64,000 nucleotides of DNA from Bacteroidota bacterium (lineage in GTDB: Bacteria; Bacteroidota; Bacteroidia; Chitinophagales; Chitinophagaceae): NCBI GenBank assembly GCA_003175695.1, contig PSRA01000058.1, positions 1-64,000 on the forward strand, written 5' to 3'. Below the pieces are notes generated by a model that made no database searches, was not told the DNA's origin, and saw only the letters and a program-made list of their open reading frames with translations. Positions 9,586 through 19,331 of the stretch are shown piece by piece. Each line of letters begins with the position of its first letter. Position 1 is the stretch's first letter. The position numbers were made by a program, and so were the translations under genes.

Positions 9586-10275
9586 ATGAAGCCTTCATAC
9601 ACTTTTTCTTTAATTCTGCTCTTTCTATTTCTTGTCTCTGGAGCAGACAGGCTTTACGCCAATTGGAATAATGAATCCAAAAGGAATTTGTCAGGTGTCG
9701 GCAGGCTTGAATTTCCTGGGTGCAGATTGATGAAGGACACCGTTCAGCCCGCTTCAGAAGAGTTACCTGGTAAAGCTTCGAGAGAGGAATTTAAAAGAAG
9801 AGCACTGGCCAAGATCAAGGAATTTCAAAACTGTTTATATATTCTTTGCGACAAAAAAGCGGGTGTCGAAGCACAGGACAATGCGGTGGACCAGGCCGCC
9901 GGTTTATTTGTTGATGGGGCCATCATAGAAGTTTCTTCCATTCACAGCGATACCAAAAAACATCTGAAAGTGCGTGATTTCCTGGAAAAATTAAGGAACC
10001 TTCGATATGAGCGGATTCAAATCACTTTTTCTCATGTCGACTATGTTAGCAATATCAGAAAAGGAGCCGATGGCAAATATTATGGTGTTGTGAGTTTTGA
10101 GCAAACATTCCGCGCTTTTGCTGATGGGCGCTTGGTGTATGAGGATGAAACAAAAAAAACAACGGAAGTCCAGTTGATTGTATATGAAAGAAATTATCGT
10201 GGCAATGCCATCCAGGAATGGGATGTGATGTTGTCTGACGTGGAGGTATTAGGCACAAAGACACCCAAACAGTAA
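9586..10275 (+). CDS. Secreted protein of unknown function
   Basis: I place the start at 9586 because a clear signal peptide begins there (MKPSYTFSLILLFLF, cleavage near LYA-N). The longer frame from 9517 would bury it. The mature part of about 205 residues is a single alpha+beta domain. It has an N-terminal helix (EEFKRRALAKIKEF), then FVDGAIIEVSSI and a run of four to five strands ending in TTEVQLIVYE. This order resembles an NTF2-like cone fold. The N-terminal region of the TPR protein at 11179 shows a similar pattern, so the two may be related. The gene lies 14 bases before the next and is probably co-transcribed. I do not recognise the family. Confidence 0.6.
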   Translation: MKPSYTFSLILLFLFLVSGADRLYANWNNESKRNLSGVGRLEFPGCRLMKDTVQPASEELPGKASREEFKRRALAKIKEFQNCLYILCDKKAGVEAQDNAVDQAAGLFVDGAIIEVSSIHSDTKKHLKVRDFLEKLRNLRYERIQITFSHVDYVSNIRKGADGKYYGVVSFEQTFRAFADGRLVYEDETKKTTEVQLIVYERNYRGNAIQEWDVMLSDVEVLGTKTPKQ

Positions 10276-10288
10276 TTGCACTTCAAAT

Positions 10289-11149
10289 ATGACGAAATCT
10301 TGGATTTTAAATTTTTGTATTCTTTTTTCCTGTTGCATTAGTCAGCGGCAACTTTTCGGCCAGGTATATTCGGATAATGATGCTGCCAAGGAAAAACATT
10401 TTATTTACGAGGTAAAGGAAATTGATGAATTTTTTGAAAGGTTCAATGACGATCCAGGCTCATTCATCAGAGTCGCTTTAAAAATTTACCGCAGTAAAAT
10501 TCATGTTGACAGGCAACGTTTGATCAAGAGCCTGTTCAATTATGAAGGCAAGGCCTGGGATCCGGGCATTATCAACAAATTTGTAGGAGAAGTGACCGAT
10601 AAGAAAAGCCCTTTGTACCTGGATTTTTATGGAGATGATTGGTATGCTGAAGTCGAGTGTAAATTCAAGTACAATTCTTCTTCTATCGTAATTCCTATAA
10701 TTATGAAAATTGAGATGGCCCAGAACAAAGGATCAAAGTGGATGGTTGTTGCTGTGGATTCGAGCAAATTGAAATCAACTACGATATTAACAGAGATGAA
10801 TCCCAGCAGGATCAAGACAAAATGCATTAGCCCGACAAGCCATGCCACGAATTTTGTTTCCTTGAAGCGAGCTTTTGCGGATAAAGAGAACCTGTCGAAT
10901 TATTTCGAAAATGCCAATTTTAAAAGATCCAGCATGCAGGAGTTTTATAATGCCATCTTGACTAACCAAATTGAATTTTTATATGTTATCAAAATAAGAT
11001 ATCATTTCCTGCTCGGCGATAAATGGATTTTCACTGTAGAAGATTTTACGAGAGAAGAGCTTAATTCAGGGTGGCTGATAAATTCAATGGAGGAGGTTAC
11101 ATCTGAAGAAATGGCAAGCTATAGAAACAAATTGTTAAACGGCAAATAA
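10289..11149 (+). CDS. Secreted protein of unknown function
   Basis: This 286-residue protein has a signal peptide (about residues 1-25, ending FGQ-VYS). The first half (about 40-165) shows helices followed by strands and a closing KWMVVAVDS strand, as in NTF2-like folds. The second half (about 190-275) repeats a helix-then-strand pattern with KIRYHFLLGDKWIFTVEDF. It may therefore hold two related domains. No catalytic motif or cysteine pair stands out. Genes on both sides also encode exported proteins, so it probably acts in the periplasm or at the surface with the T9SS protein or its sensor. The family is not recognised. Confidence 0.6.
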   Translation: MTKSWILNFCILFSCCISQRQLFGQVYSDNDAAKEKHFIYEVKEIDEFFERFNDDPGSFIRVALKIYRSKIHVDRQRLIKSLFNYEGKAWDPGIINKFVGEVTDKKSPLYLDFYGDDWYAEVECKFKYNSSSIVIPIIMKIEMAQNKGSKWMVVAVDSSKLKSTTILTEMNPSRIKTKCISPTSHATNFVSLKRAFADKENLSNYFENANFKRSSMQEFYNAILTNQIEFLYVIKIRYHFLLGDKWIFTVEDFTREELNSGWLINSMEEVTSEEMASYRNKLLNGK

Positions 11150-11178
11150 TGATTTGGCCCGGTTAAACGATGATTTGA

Positions 11179-13053
11179 ATGTACAAAGTCATTCTTTTAT
11201 ATTTTGAATTCGTTTGTTTAGTTCATTTCTGCTATGCCCAGGATACGCTTACTACAAATGACGTAAGAGTTATCAAGGCAATATCGGAAAATACAATTGC
11301 AAGGCACTTTAATGTGCTGCTGAACACGATTGCTTATACAGGTGCTGAGAATGCAGATATAAAGGAAATGATCAACCAAAGTTTTGAAGACAGTAGTCAA
11401 AAGATCTTTCTCAATAAACAAATCTCCATTGCTGATGACATCAGCGATCCCGGCTACTCAAGTAAATCCGGGTCCCCTGAACTCTCTGCCCTCCAATACC
11501 TGAATGCTTTTAATACATTTTATGCAAAGAGTGATACCAATTCAGTCTTCTTCACTAATATCAAATCATCTCAGGTCAAAAAAGGCAAAAAGAACCTATA
11601 TATAAACGTTTACTTTACTTCTTATTTTAGAAATAAATGCCTTTCAAATCCAGCTACACCTTATAAGCCATCAAAAAGAGTGGCTGAGATATATATAAAA
11701 AAAAGTAACAACAATAAATGGACGCTGTACATCTCAAGAATCAGCTTCTTCAGCGCTGCTGATACTGTTAGCGATCATCTGGACAATGTTGTCATAGTGA
11801 ATCCCAAAAAGCAAGCTGGCCCTTCCGAATTTGCCGAATCTGCTAACAAGCCACAGGATCAGGAGAACGCAGCCATAAGATCCAACCAGTATGCGGATCA
11901 GGCTCGTTTGGAAGAAAAGAAAAGAAATTATCAATCTGCCATTAATCTATATTCAAAGGCCATAGATCTCGTTCCGGTAAAGAAAGATCTTTATCAACCT
12001 CACATACGAGAACTTACCAATTCTTTAAGAATAATTTCAGACTTGGATGAACAATTCAAGGCCGGATATTATAGGTCAGTCATTAGGGCCTACTCAGATT
12101 ACCTTAAAAAACCTAAATCAAACACCGATCAAGCCAATTCAGACTATTACCTGGGAAGAGGGAAATGTTATGACAAAATGGGTCAGCTGACAAAGTCCTA
12201 TAATGAACAGGTGAGGGATTATGGCGATGCTCTTCAAGACTACACGAAATCTTTTGAATACGATAATGACAACCTGGAAACCATCCGCACAAGGGCCGAC
12301 CTCTATAGAAGAATGAATAAAAATATAGAAGCAATAACTGAATTCAAAACATACCTGGCCAGAGATCCATCTGATATAACCATTTATGAAGCCATGTCGG
12401 ACGTGCATATGATCAGTGGAAACTCTGGCCAGGCCTTTAAAGATATTGATGTCGCATTAACACAAGAGAACTTCGATCTTGCTAAAAAATCAAGACTCTA
12501 TGTAGACAAAGGGATCTTGTATATAAGAGTGAAGGATTATTCTTCCGCCGAGAATAGTTTTAACCGCGCAATTAGTTTGGATAGCACCAATGCATTTGCA
12601 TTTTATTACAGGGGTATTGGGAGAATAAAAGCGAACAAAGTGCAAAGTGCAGCCAGTGATTTTAATTCCGCTCTTAAAAAGGGGCTGGATTCGACAAGCA
12701 TAAACTATCCATTGTCCGTGGAAAATGAAGGGCAATTCACTTCTGCTCATCTCAGCGAAGTACCAAATTCTATTAACTATAAAATTGGCAATATTTACCT
12801 GAACGCTGGCAAATATGATTCTGCCTATACTTACCTGGCCAGGTCATACCAAAGTGATCCTGCCAATGGATATATTTTATACAGCATGGCTAGTTGTATC
12901 TACCTGAAAGGAAATACGGACGAGTCCTTAAAGTGGTTTGAGAGATCATTTAAGACAAATGCATTGGAACGAAGTTTTGTTGAAAACGACAAGCTATTGC
13001 GACCCCTGCAGGAAGAAAAGAGGTTTAAGGACCTAAAGAAAAAGTACCTGTGA
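11179..13053 (+). CDS. Periplasmic TPR-repeat protein
   Basis: This 624-residue protein has a signal peptide (cleavage near CYA-Q). An N-terminal alpha+beta domain (about 25-195) ends with the strands YINVYFTSYF and WTLYISRISFF. About eight tetratricopeptide repeats run from residue 225 to the end; examples are NYQSAINLYSKAIDLVP and DYSSAENSFNRAISLDSTNA. TPR arrays bind peptides or partner proteins, so this could be the scaffold between the exported protein and the signalling partner encoded next. It is exported but not visibly lipid-anchored. The N-terminal domain may be related to the secreted protein at 9586. Confidence 0.8.
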   Translation: MYKVILLYFEFVCLVHFCYAQDTLTTNDVRVIKAISENTIARHFNVLLNTIAYTGAENADIKEMINQSFEDSSQKIFLNKQISIADDISDPGYSSKSGSPELSALQYLNAFNTFYAKSDTNSVFFTNIKSSQVKKGKKNLYINVYFTSYFRNKCLSNPATPYKPSKRVAEIYIKKSNNNKWTLYISRISFFSAADTVSDHLDNVVIVNPKKQAGPSEFAESANKPQDQENAAIRSNQYADQARLEEKKRNYQSAINLYSKAIDLVPVKKDLYQPHIRELTNSLRIISDLDEQFKAGYYRSVIRAYSDYLKKPKSNTDQANSDYYLGRGKCYDKMGQLTKSYNEQVRDYGDALQDYTKSFEYDNDNLETIRTRADLYRRMNKNIEAITEFKTYLARDPSDITIYEAMSDVHMISGNSGQAFKDIDVALTQENFDLAKKSRLYVDKGILYIRVKDYSSAENSFNRAISLDSTNAFAFYYRGIGRIKANKVQSAASDFNSALKKGLDSTSINYPLSVENEGQFTSAHLSEVPNSINYKIGNIYLNAGKYDSAYTYLARSYQSDPANGYILYSMASCIYLKGNTDESLKWFERSFKTNALERSFVENDKLLRPLQEEKRFKDLKKKYL

Positions 13054-13197
13054 TGGAAAGCTTTTTTGATGGATTTAAGGGCAGGGCCGGAACTGGCGAA
13101 TGTTAAATCTGGATTAATCGACCTGTAATCGACTTTGCAAAGCCTTAACGGTGGAGCAGCTGGCTTAGCTTTTGCGTAATATAATTTTGTATAAGGA

Positions 13198-14607
13198 ATG
13201 AGTCCGGATAGCATATATTATTTATTTGAGTCTGGCCGAAAACGGAAACAAGAAGATTACATCTGGCCAATTCCCGGGAAAGCAACCGTGAATGACAGGG
13301 TTTTCATTGTTTGTGACGGAACGGGAAGCTTTGATGGCGGCGAGATCGCCAGTAAACTGATCTGTGAATTCATGGCAGCCAAAGTAATGAGGTTCCCTGA
13401 ATACAGGATGTCGGAAGAATTGATCAATAACTTATTAACGGAAGCCAGGGACCGATTGATCAGTTATGCTCGTGAATACAGACTTGATACCGATATGGCG
13501 ACCACCTTTTCGATGCTCATTCTTTATGATCAAAAGGTGTTTATGACCTGGTTTGGAGATAGTCGGATCTACCACCTCCGCAATGGAGAGATTCTATTTA
13601 GAACCAAAAATGACTACCAGATAAATGAACTGGTGCAGGAAGGTGAGAAAACCACCGCCATCGTTCACAGTCAACCGGATAACTCATTTTTGCACGCAAT
13701 CACGGCCGATAGTTCGCCCATCTATGCAGAAACAAAATGGATTGAGGATGTTCGCAATGGTGATTATTTTTTAGTTTGCAGCAAAGGCCTCTTGGAAAAC
13801 GTGTCTGATGAGGATATCAAATCTTTACTGAGCCAAACCAATCCGGAACAAATCGACCCCGTTGATTCGCTCAAACAAATGTCCATTGAAAAGACGCAGG
13901 ACAATTATTCGATGTATCTTATAAGAGTTAACCTCAAAGAACCCAAAAAAGTAGCCAATTTTGGAATCCCTCCAGACGAGAAGAAGGGGGGATTCATATT
14001 GCCGAGGTTTGTTCTTGCTTTGACCGTTATTGGAGCCTTACTCATCTTTTTTTATTTCCGAAAAAAACGAAATGAAGACTCCTCAATAAAATACACAAGT
14101 CAACCCACTCAACCTGTTTCAGCCCCAAGGCTAGATAGTGTTACCCGTGCGATCATCACTTCGGAGCCGCAGGAAACGGTCCCCATGGTAACCGACCCGG
14201 TGAAAAGCTATAGTAAAGGTGATGGTAATTCAAAGCCACCGCCCACAGTTAAAGTTGACAGCACCATACGCGCACAAGCGCCAAGAAATGAAGATGTAAC
14301 AGATAAAAGTGTGGAAGAGACTGAAAAAGAGATGCCTGCCGTTGTCAGTGCCAAAAAGCTGTCGGGCCAATTCTTGATCAAGTTTACGACGGATGAGTCA
14401 TGTACCCTTAGAATTGCTAATATGGATACAGAGGAAGTGATCGATTGGGATCTGTCGGGCAGTGATATCGAAAAAATCTATTTAAAGCCGGGTAATTATT
14501 CCATTGTTGCAACCAGTGTAAATGATGGAACGAAAGCAAAAACTTATCATTTTGATGTAAAACCCCGGGATGCGAACAAAACGCAAAATATTCATATTAC
14601 TTTTTGA
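13198..14607 (+). CDS. PP2C-type phosphatase with TM helix and periplasmic domain
   Basis: Residues 1-245 form a PP2C/SpoIIE-like Ser/Thr phosphatase fold. Visible motifs are KQEDY, VCDGTGSFDGGE (metal-binding D40), TTFSML, WFGDSRIYHL (GDSR, D121) and the late QDN motif (D235). The motif that is normally SDG reads CSKGLL, with lysine at 196 in place of a metal-binding aspartate, so catalysis may be weakened or altered. A TM helix (about 263-285) leads to a proline/serine-rich linker. The C-terminal domain (about 390-469) contains LKPGNYSIVATS, like a PEGA-type beta domain, and should lie in the periplasm. It is the last gene of the T9SS block and looks like its signalling element. No partner kinase is encoded nearby. 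Confidence 0.85.
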   Translation: MSPDSIYYLFESGRKRKQEDYIWPIPGKATVNDRVFIVCDGTGSFDGGEIASKLICEFMAAKVMRFPEYRMSEELINNLLTEARDRLISYAREYRLDTDMATTFSMLILYDQKVFMTWFGDSRIYHLRNGEILFRTKNDYQINELVQEGEKTTAIVHSQPDNSFLHAITADSSPIYAETKWIEDVRNGDYFLVCSKGLLENVSDEDIKSLLSQTNPEQIDPVDSLKQMSIEKTQDNYSMYLIRVNLKEPKKVANFGIPPDEKKGGFILPRFVLALTVIGALLIFFYFRKKRNEDSSIKYTSQPTQPVSAPRLDSVTRAIITSEPQETVPMVTDPVKSYSKGDGNSKPPPTVKVDSTIRAQAPRNEDVTDKSVEETEKEMPAVVSAKKLSGQFLIKFTTDESCTLRIANMDTEEVIDWDLSGSDIEKIYLKPGNYSIVATSVNDGTKAKTYHFDVKPRDANKTQNIHITF

Positions 14608-14637
14608 TTCGGTAGTTTACAAAACAAGAGCGGCGGA

Positions 14638-14677
14638 CCAGAGCGGAGAGCCATCTAACCTGTGCCCTGCGCTCTGG
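14638..14677. repeat. Dispersed GAGCGGAGAGC-type hairpin, copy 1
   Basis: The arms ccagagcg (14638-14645) and cgctctgg (14670-14677) enclose a core reading ggagagccatctaacct. The same core recurs at 39.4 kb, and in altered form at 15.4 and 34.5 kb. It lies between convergent genes and may terminate transcription. Confidence 0.6.
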
Positions 14678-14711
14678 TGCCCACTTTCACTTGTCCCTTT
14701 GCGTGAAAAAA

Positions 14712-15296
14712 TCAATCTTGCTTTATAAATTCTCCATCGGCCTTGATCGCTATTTCGTCACTAACTGCCGCCGTGGGCGTATTTGCTCCAATATTAAAAT
14801 CCAATCTTTTCAAGGTTCCAGTGAGCTTAAAACCTGCATCCTTTTTCTTATTCATAGGATGGTCGATCGTACCACGATATAAGAGGTCCATGGTTACTGG
14901 TTTGGTAACCCCGTGCATCGTGAGGTCACCTGTAAGTAGGAATTTATTTGGCCCATTCGGCCTTATTGATGTGCTTTTGAATGTAATTTTTGGAAAGTTT
15001 GCCACATCAAAAAAATGAGGGCTCTTTAAATCGTTATCGCGCATATCGACTTCCGTACTGATAGATGTTGCATCAGCGGATAGCTCAAAGACAGCATCAC
15101 TAAAATCCGGCTTTGTGGTAGTGATAGTTACATCGAAATTCTTAAACAATCCATCAACATCCGAGACCAAAAGGTGCGTGGCCGTGAAAGTCAGCTTCGA
15201 ATGTGCTTTATCATTCTTCCATGTGGTAGTCTGTGCAAATGCAGAGGCCTGCAGGATTAAAAACCCCGCAAATAATAATTTTTTCATCTTGATCAT
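14712..15296 (-). CDS. YceI family protein
   Basis: This 194-residue protein has a signal peptide ending near FAQ-T, followed by a YceI lipocalin-like beta barrel. Recognisable features are W-ND-AHSKLTFTATHLLVSDVDG at the start, TSISTEVDMRDNDLKSPHFFDVANFPKITF in the middle (quoted here only as the conserved D-RD-HL-SP-FFD-A-P-I-F pattern) and LTGDLTMHGVTKPVTM. YceI proteins bind isoprenoid-type lipids such as polyprenyl quinone-like molecules in the periplasm. An FNR-like box lies about 104 bases upstream, so it may belong to the same regulon as hemN. Length is typical. Confidence 0.9.
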   Translation of the reverse strand: MIKMKKLLFAGFLILQASAFAQTTTWKNDKAHSKLTFTATHLLVSDVDGLFKNFDVTITTTKPDFSDAVFELSADATSISTEVDMRDNDLKSPHFFDVANFPKITFKSTSIRPNGPNKFLLTGDLTMHGVTKPVTMDLLYRGTIDHPMNKKKDAGFKLTGTLKRLDFNIGANTPTAAVSDEIAIKADGEFIKQD

Positions 15297-15394
15297 TGTT
15301 TTAGACGTTATGAATGGGTCAGGTAGCCACTGCTTCGTTGCTTTTTGGAAGGCTACCGAACATCAAAACTAAAACACATGAGTTGGACAAACGT

Positions 15395-15406
15395 TGACCT
15401 GGATCA
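15395..15406. promoter_or_regulatory. FNR/CRP-like box upstream of yceI
   Basis: The site reads TGAC-CTGG-ATCA, and its flanks extend the match to TTGAC-N4-ATCAA. Its centre is about 104 bases before the yceI-like start codon. Confidence 0.5.
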
Positions 15407-15447
15407 AGAAATAGTCGAATTTACTTTTCGGATGCGGGGAAAGTAAT

Positions 15448-15504
15448 AGCGGAGGAAGAGGGCGGAAAGCGCTTAACCTACGCTCTTCGCCTTGTTCCTC
15501 CGCT
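15448..15504. repeat. Dispersed GAGCGGAGAGC-type hairpin, copy 2
   Basis: The arms agcggaggaa (15448-15457) and ttcctccgct (15495-15504) are perfectly complementary. The core contains ggaaagcgcttaaccta, related to copy 1. It lies downstream of the DUF4242 gene. Confidence 0.6.
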
Positions 15505-15531
15505 CTTAATACGTTTTACGAGGCTTCGTTT

Positions 15532-15930
15532 CTACCTCATAGCAGTGGCGGGGCTGATCATTGTGTGAACGGCGCTGATCCTATTGATGGGAAAGCCACC
15601 GCTCCTGGCGTGTGCGATAAGGGCGTTAGTATCAGTTGCACTATATACGCAATAGATCTTATCATCAGTGACATAACTGTGCATCCACTTGATGCCAGAC
15701 ATAGTCTTAAGTACTCCGCAGGACTTTTCGGAGATCGTCTGTAAATCCTGGGGCGAAAGTTTTCCTGCCCCGGGGATCTCACGCTCGATAATGTACACCT
15801 GCATATTGCCATTGTCGCTGATAATCTTGTTGGGATCATTCGCCTTTTGCCTTTCGTTGCACGCTGAAATAAACAGGCCCAAAAAAAGACCTATAGCTAA
15901 AACGAGTAATACTAAATCTTGCTTTTTCAT
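15532..15930 (-). CDS. DUF4242 (SCO4226-like) lipoprotein
   Basis: I start at 15930, where a lipoprotein signal begins (MKKQDLVLLV, lipobox FISAC); the frame extends 11 codons upstream without purpose. The mature part is one ferredoxin-like DUF4242 domain with the family opening MQVYIIEREIPGAGKL, then GIKWMHSYVTDDKIYCVY and PINRISAVHTMISPAT. The characterised Streptomyces homologue SCO4226 binds nickel. Here the domain is tethered to the membrane after the cysteine. The gene is monocistronic by spacing. The function in vivo is not known. Confidence 0.82.
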   Translation of the reverse strand: MKKQDLVLLVLAIGLFLGLFISACNERQKANDPNKIISDNGNMQVYIIEREIPGAGKLSPQDLQTISEKSCGVLKTMSGIKWMHSYVTDDKIYCVYSATDTNALIAHARSGGFPINRISAVHTMISPATAMR

Positions 15931-16228
15931 GTGTTTATTTTTTAGAAGTGGAAAACAAAACAACTGATTACAATGTGAAAGTATATCCCAGGCAGAGCCA
16001 AAAAAATAGCCATTTGACTATCGGCAGCTCTTTGTTTTTCTTCGGTTTAATCTGATCAGGAAAATTTTGAGCGCGCCGTTTGTTTAAAGGTGGCCCGCAT
16101 CATAACACCGGCGGATTAAAGCCAACTAAAGGGATACTCTTTTTAAGAAAGGTTCATCCAGTAGTTTTTCTCCATTTTGCTGAGTAACTTTAAGTTCAAC
16201 GTTTCACTTTGTCGGATATACATGGTAT

Positions 16229-19200
16229 ATGAAGATGGAGACCAACAAACCCTTTTCTTGTAAAAAAGTAAGCTTTGGCTTTGCATTCTTATTATTGCTG
16301 TTGCCGGTTGCTCTTTTTGCCCAAAAAAGACTGCTGTTCGAAAATTATACCTCTTTGCAAGGCCTGTCCCAAAATACCTGCTTCACCATTTCGCAGGACA
16401 ACAATGGTTTTATGTGGTTTGGGACGCAGGACGGCCTAAACCGCTACGATGGACGAAGATTTAAGATATATTCACAGCAGAATGAAATTGGCAAGAACCT
16501 TCCTGGCAACATCATCTCCACTCTTTTCTTTGATGATAACAAAAAATTACTTTGGATAGGAACTATCGCCGGTGCCTGCATTTACGATCCTAAAAAGGAT
16601 TCACTTCTGAATATTTCCGAGTACTTTCCTTTTGCTTCGGAACTGCAGCATATTCCAATAAAAAAAATAATATCATTCAAACAAGATGAATATTGGATCG
16701 TCACATTTAATAATGGTCTCGTGTACCTTAACACGCAACGTTTAACCCTGTCCACATTTTTAACCGATGAAGAAAGTAAAGCAAACGTCACCAGCATTGT
16801 ATTTCATGAGGGAAAGATGTACGTGTCACTTTTATATACAATTTTTACCTTATTGCCGTCGGGATCGTCATATAGCCTGGAGCCGTTTCATCCTGACTAT
16901 CCTTTTCCCCAGATACGCGAATTGTATTCCTACAACAATGCTTTGTGGATCGGAACCATGGTGGCTGGCTGTTACTACATTAAAAACCCGGTGGAGCAAA
17001 AGGAAAATATAATTGCTTCTAAAGCAGTTCCGGGAGGCATTGCCGGATTTACCCAAGACAAAAATTTTCTTTGGATAGGTACGAGAGGCAGCGGAATCTA
17101 TAGGTACGATCCAAAATCCAATAAGGCAGATAGTGCAGTACATGATCAGTATGACCCTACATCGCCTTGCTCAAACTATGCACTTTCTGTGTTTACCGAC
17201 CGGCAGGGAATTATCTGGAGTGGCTATTATGGTGGAATTGCCAAATATGATCCTTTGCGTTTTCAATTCCGCAATATAGATGAGAACTCTTCCCTCAATG
17301 GTTCCCTTACTGATCGTGTGATCGTAAAAATTTACCAAAGCCCTAACGGAGATAATTTCATTGGCACACTCAACCAGGGAATTATGAAGTGGAACAGAAT
17401 TAATAATTTGTTTACTCACTATCCCGGCACCGAAAAACTCAACTCCGCTCCCAATGTGATTTATGACATTACAGAAGACAACAATGGAAGAATCTGGGCG
17501 GCGAGCTGCGGTGGCTTAATGCAGGTGGAACGAAACTCAAAAAACGTATCCTATTATTCGGAAAAGAAATTGCCGGAACTAAACAAACTGTATGCACTGA
17601 TCAAGCTGAAGAAGGCAGACAGCCTTTTAATCGCTTCTGAAAATGGCCTTCGCTTTTTCTCATTGAAGGATAAGAAATGGCATAAACTTCCTGAAAACAT
17701 GAAAGTGACAACTTTCATGGGTGGCCTCTACGTTTATACGGGTCGGTTTATCTACGAAGATGATAGTAACAAGTTATGGATATGCACAGAAGGATCAGGC
17801 CTGATGCATTATGACTACTTACATAGTGAATTTGCTCCCGTCGAACCGGTAAACAAGATTTCTCTCTTTATTCGTCATCTTTTTGCTGATGGCAATTTCT
17901 TCTGGCTTTCGACTGACAATGGAATTGTCATTTATGACTGGAGGCAAAACAAAGTGATAAGGCATATTCTTGTTAATGAGAATGGATCTAACGTTTGTTA
18001 CGCTGTGCAAAAAGATGGAAATGGATTTTATTGGGTCAGCACCAACCTCGGCTTATGTAAATTGAGTGCGCAATATGAAATCGTTCAAAAATACAATACA
18101 GGTAATGGCCTGTCATTTTTGGAATTCAACACAGCTTGTACATTAAAAGATACAAGTGGTGATTTATACTTCGGTGGCATGGGAGGCATAACTCATTTTA
18201 ACCCCGGAAATTTGAAACAAAATAAGTTTAGTCCGGTTCCTCTTATTACGGGGATCAACGTAAACGACAGACCCTGGCCTTTGCATACAAATCCGGATTT
18301 AATAAGTTCCCTGGATTTTGATCACAATCAGAATTTTCTTACTATTCAATTTGCGGTTAACAATTTTTCCAATGAAGCCAATAATCAATTCAGTTATCGA
18401 CTAAAAGAACTCAACTCGAATTGGAGTGCACCAGCTGGTATGAATATGGCGAGCTTTACCAGTCTGCCTCCCGGCAATTATACATTTGAATTGCGCGCTG
18501 CCAACAGCGATGGCATTTGGGACAATGAGATAAAAACGATTGCCATCGCGATTCACCCTGCCTGGTGGCAAACCTGGCTTTTTAAAATTTCTGCCATCGG
18601 TTTACTCATCGGAGTCACGGCGTTTTTTATCAGTAGAAGAATTAAAAATATCCGCAGGGAAGAGGCGCTGAAGCAACAATTCGCAGAAATCGAAATAAAG
18701 GGATTGCACGCACAAATGAATCCCCATTTTATTTTCAATTGCCTGAATAGTATCAAAGAAATGATCTGGGAGGAAGATAAGCAAAATGCGAGCCGTTACC
18801 TGAGCAAGTTCGCTCAATTAATAAGAACCAGTCTCGAACAATCCCGTCAGACATTTATCAGCATTAGACAGTGTATTGATCACTTGCAACAATATCTTGA
18901 AATGGAAAAATTGAGGTTCGAAGATTTTTCCTATTGTATTGATGTTGATGAAGGCCTGAATATCGATGAGGCATTTATCGCCCCCATGCTTATACAGCCG
19001 CTGGTAGAAAATGCAATCTGGCATGGCCTTCGCAGCAAAGAAAAAGACCGGAAATTGAATATTCGATTTTATAAAAAAGAAAACCAGCTGGTTTGCGAAA
19101 TTGAAGACAATGGTGTCGGCATTCGCCATACCATGAATAATAAGCAACACTCCCTAACAGCCCATCGCTCAGTAAGTATTCTGAATATCCAGGAAAGGCT

Positions 19201-19315
19201 GACTTTGCTCAATGAAAAATATAAAATGAATTGCTCGTTAAAAATCAATGATAAATCAGACCTGCCTGAAAAAACAGGCAGCGGCACGCTGGCTGTCGTG
19301 CAATTAAGTAATTAG
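16229..19315 (+). CDS. Propeller-domain sensor histidine kinase, LytS/YpdA type
   Basis: This 1028-residue sensor has a signal peptide or first TM (about 12-32). About fourteen two-component-regulator propeller repeats (for example FMWFGTQDGLNRYDGRRF) fill residues 40-690. A Y_Y_Y domain (about 700-780, FTSLPPGNYTFELRAAN) and one TM helix (about 792-812) follow. The cytoplasmic His_kinase domain contains LHAQMNPHFIFNCLN (phospho-acceptor His near 833), and an HATPase_c domain with LIQPLVENAIWHG and EDNGVGI. The periplasmic propellers resemble sensors that detect sugars or envelope signals. The LytTR regulator starts 16 bases downstream and is surely the cognate partner. Confidence 0.92.
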   Translation: MKMETNKPFSCKKVSFGFAFLLLLLPVALFAQKRLLFENYTSLQGLSQNTCFTISQDNNGFMWFGTQDGLNRYDGRRFKIYSQQNEIGKNLPGNIISTLFFDDNKKLLWIGTIAGACIYDPKKDSLLNISEYFPFASELQHIPIKKIISFKQDEYWIVTFNNGLVYLNTQRLTLSTFLTDEESKANVTSIVFHEGKMYVSLLYTIFTLLPSGSSYSLEPFHPDYPFPQIRELYSYNNALWIGTMVAGCYYIKNPVEQKENIIASKAVPGGIAGFTQDKNFLWIGTRGSGIYRYDPKSNKADSAVHDQYDPTSPCSNYALSVFTDRQGIIWSGYYGGIAKYDPLRFQFRNIDENSSLNGSLTDRVIVKIYQSPNGDNFIGTLNQGIMKWNRINNLFTHYPGTEKLNSAPNVIYDITEDNNGRIWAASCGGLMQVERNSKNVSYYSEKKLPELNKLYALIKLKKADSLLIASENGLRFFSLKDKKWHKLPENMKVTTFMGGLYVYTGRFIYEDDSNKLWICTEGSGLMHYDYLHSEFAPVEPVNKISLFIRHLFADGNFFWLSTDNGIVIYDWRQNKVIRHILVNENGSNVCYAVQKDGNGFYWVSTNLGLCKLSAQYEIVQKYNTGNGLSFLEFNTACTLKDTSGDLYFGGMGGITHFNPGNLKQNKFSPVPLITGINVNDRPWPLHTNPDLISSLDFDHNQNFLTIQFAVNNFSNEANNQFSYRLKELNSNWSAPAGMNMASFTSLPPGNYTFELRAANSDGIWDNEIKTIAIAIHPAWWQTWLFKISAIGLLIGVTAFFISRRIKNIRREEALKQQFAEIEIKGLHAQMNPHFIFNCLNSIKEMIWEEDKQNASRYLSKFAQLIRTSLEQSRQTFISIRQCIDHLQQYLEMEKLRFEDFSYCIDVDEGLNIDEAFIAPMLIQPLVENAIWHGLRSKEKDRKLNIRFYKKENQLVCEIEDNGVGIRHTMNNKQHSLTAHRSVSILNIQERLTLLNEKYKMNCSLKINDKSDLPEKTGSGTLAVVQLSN

Positions 19316-19331
19316 ACTTCAAATAAGAATT

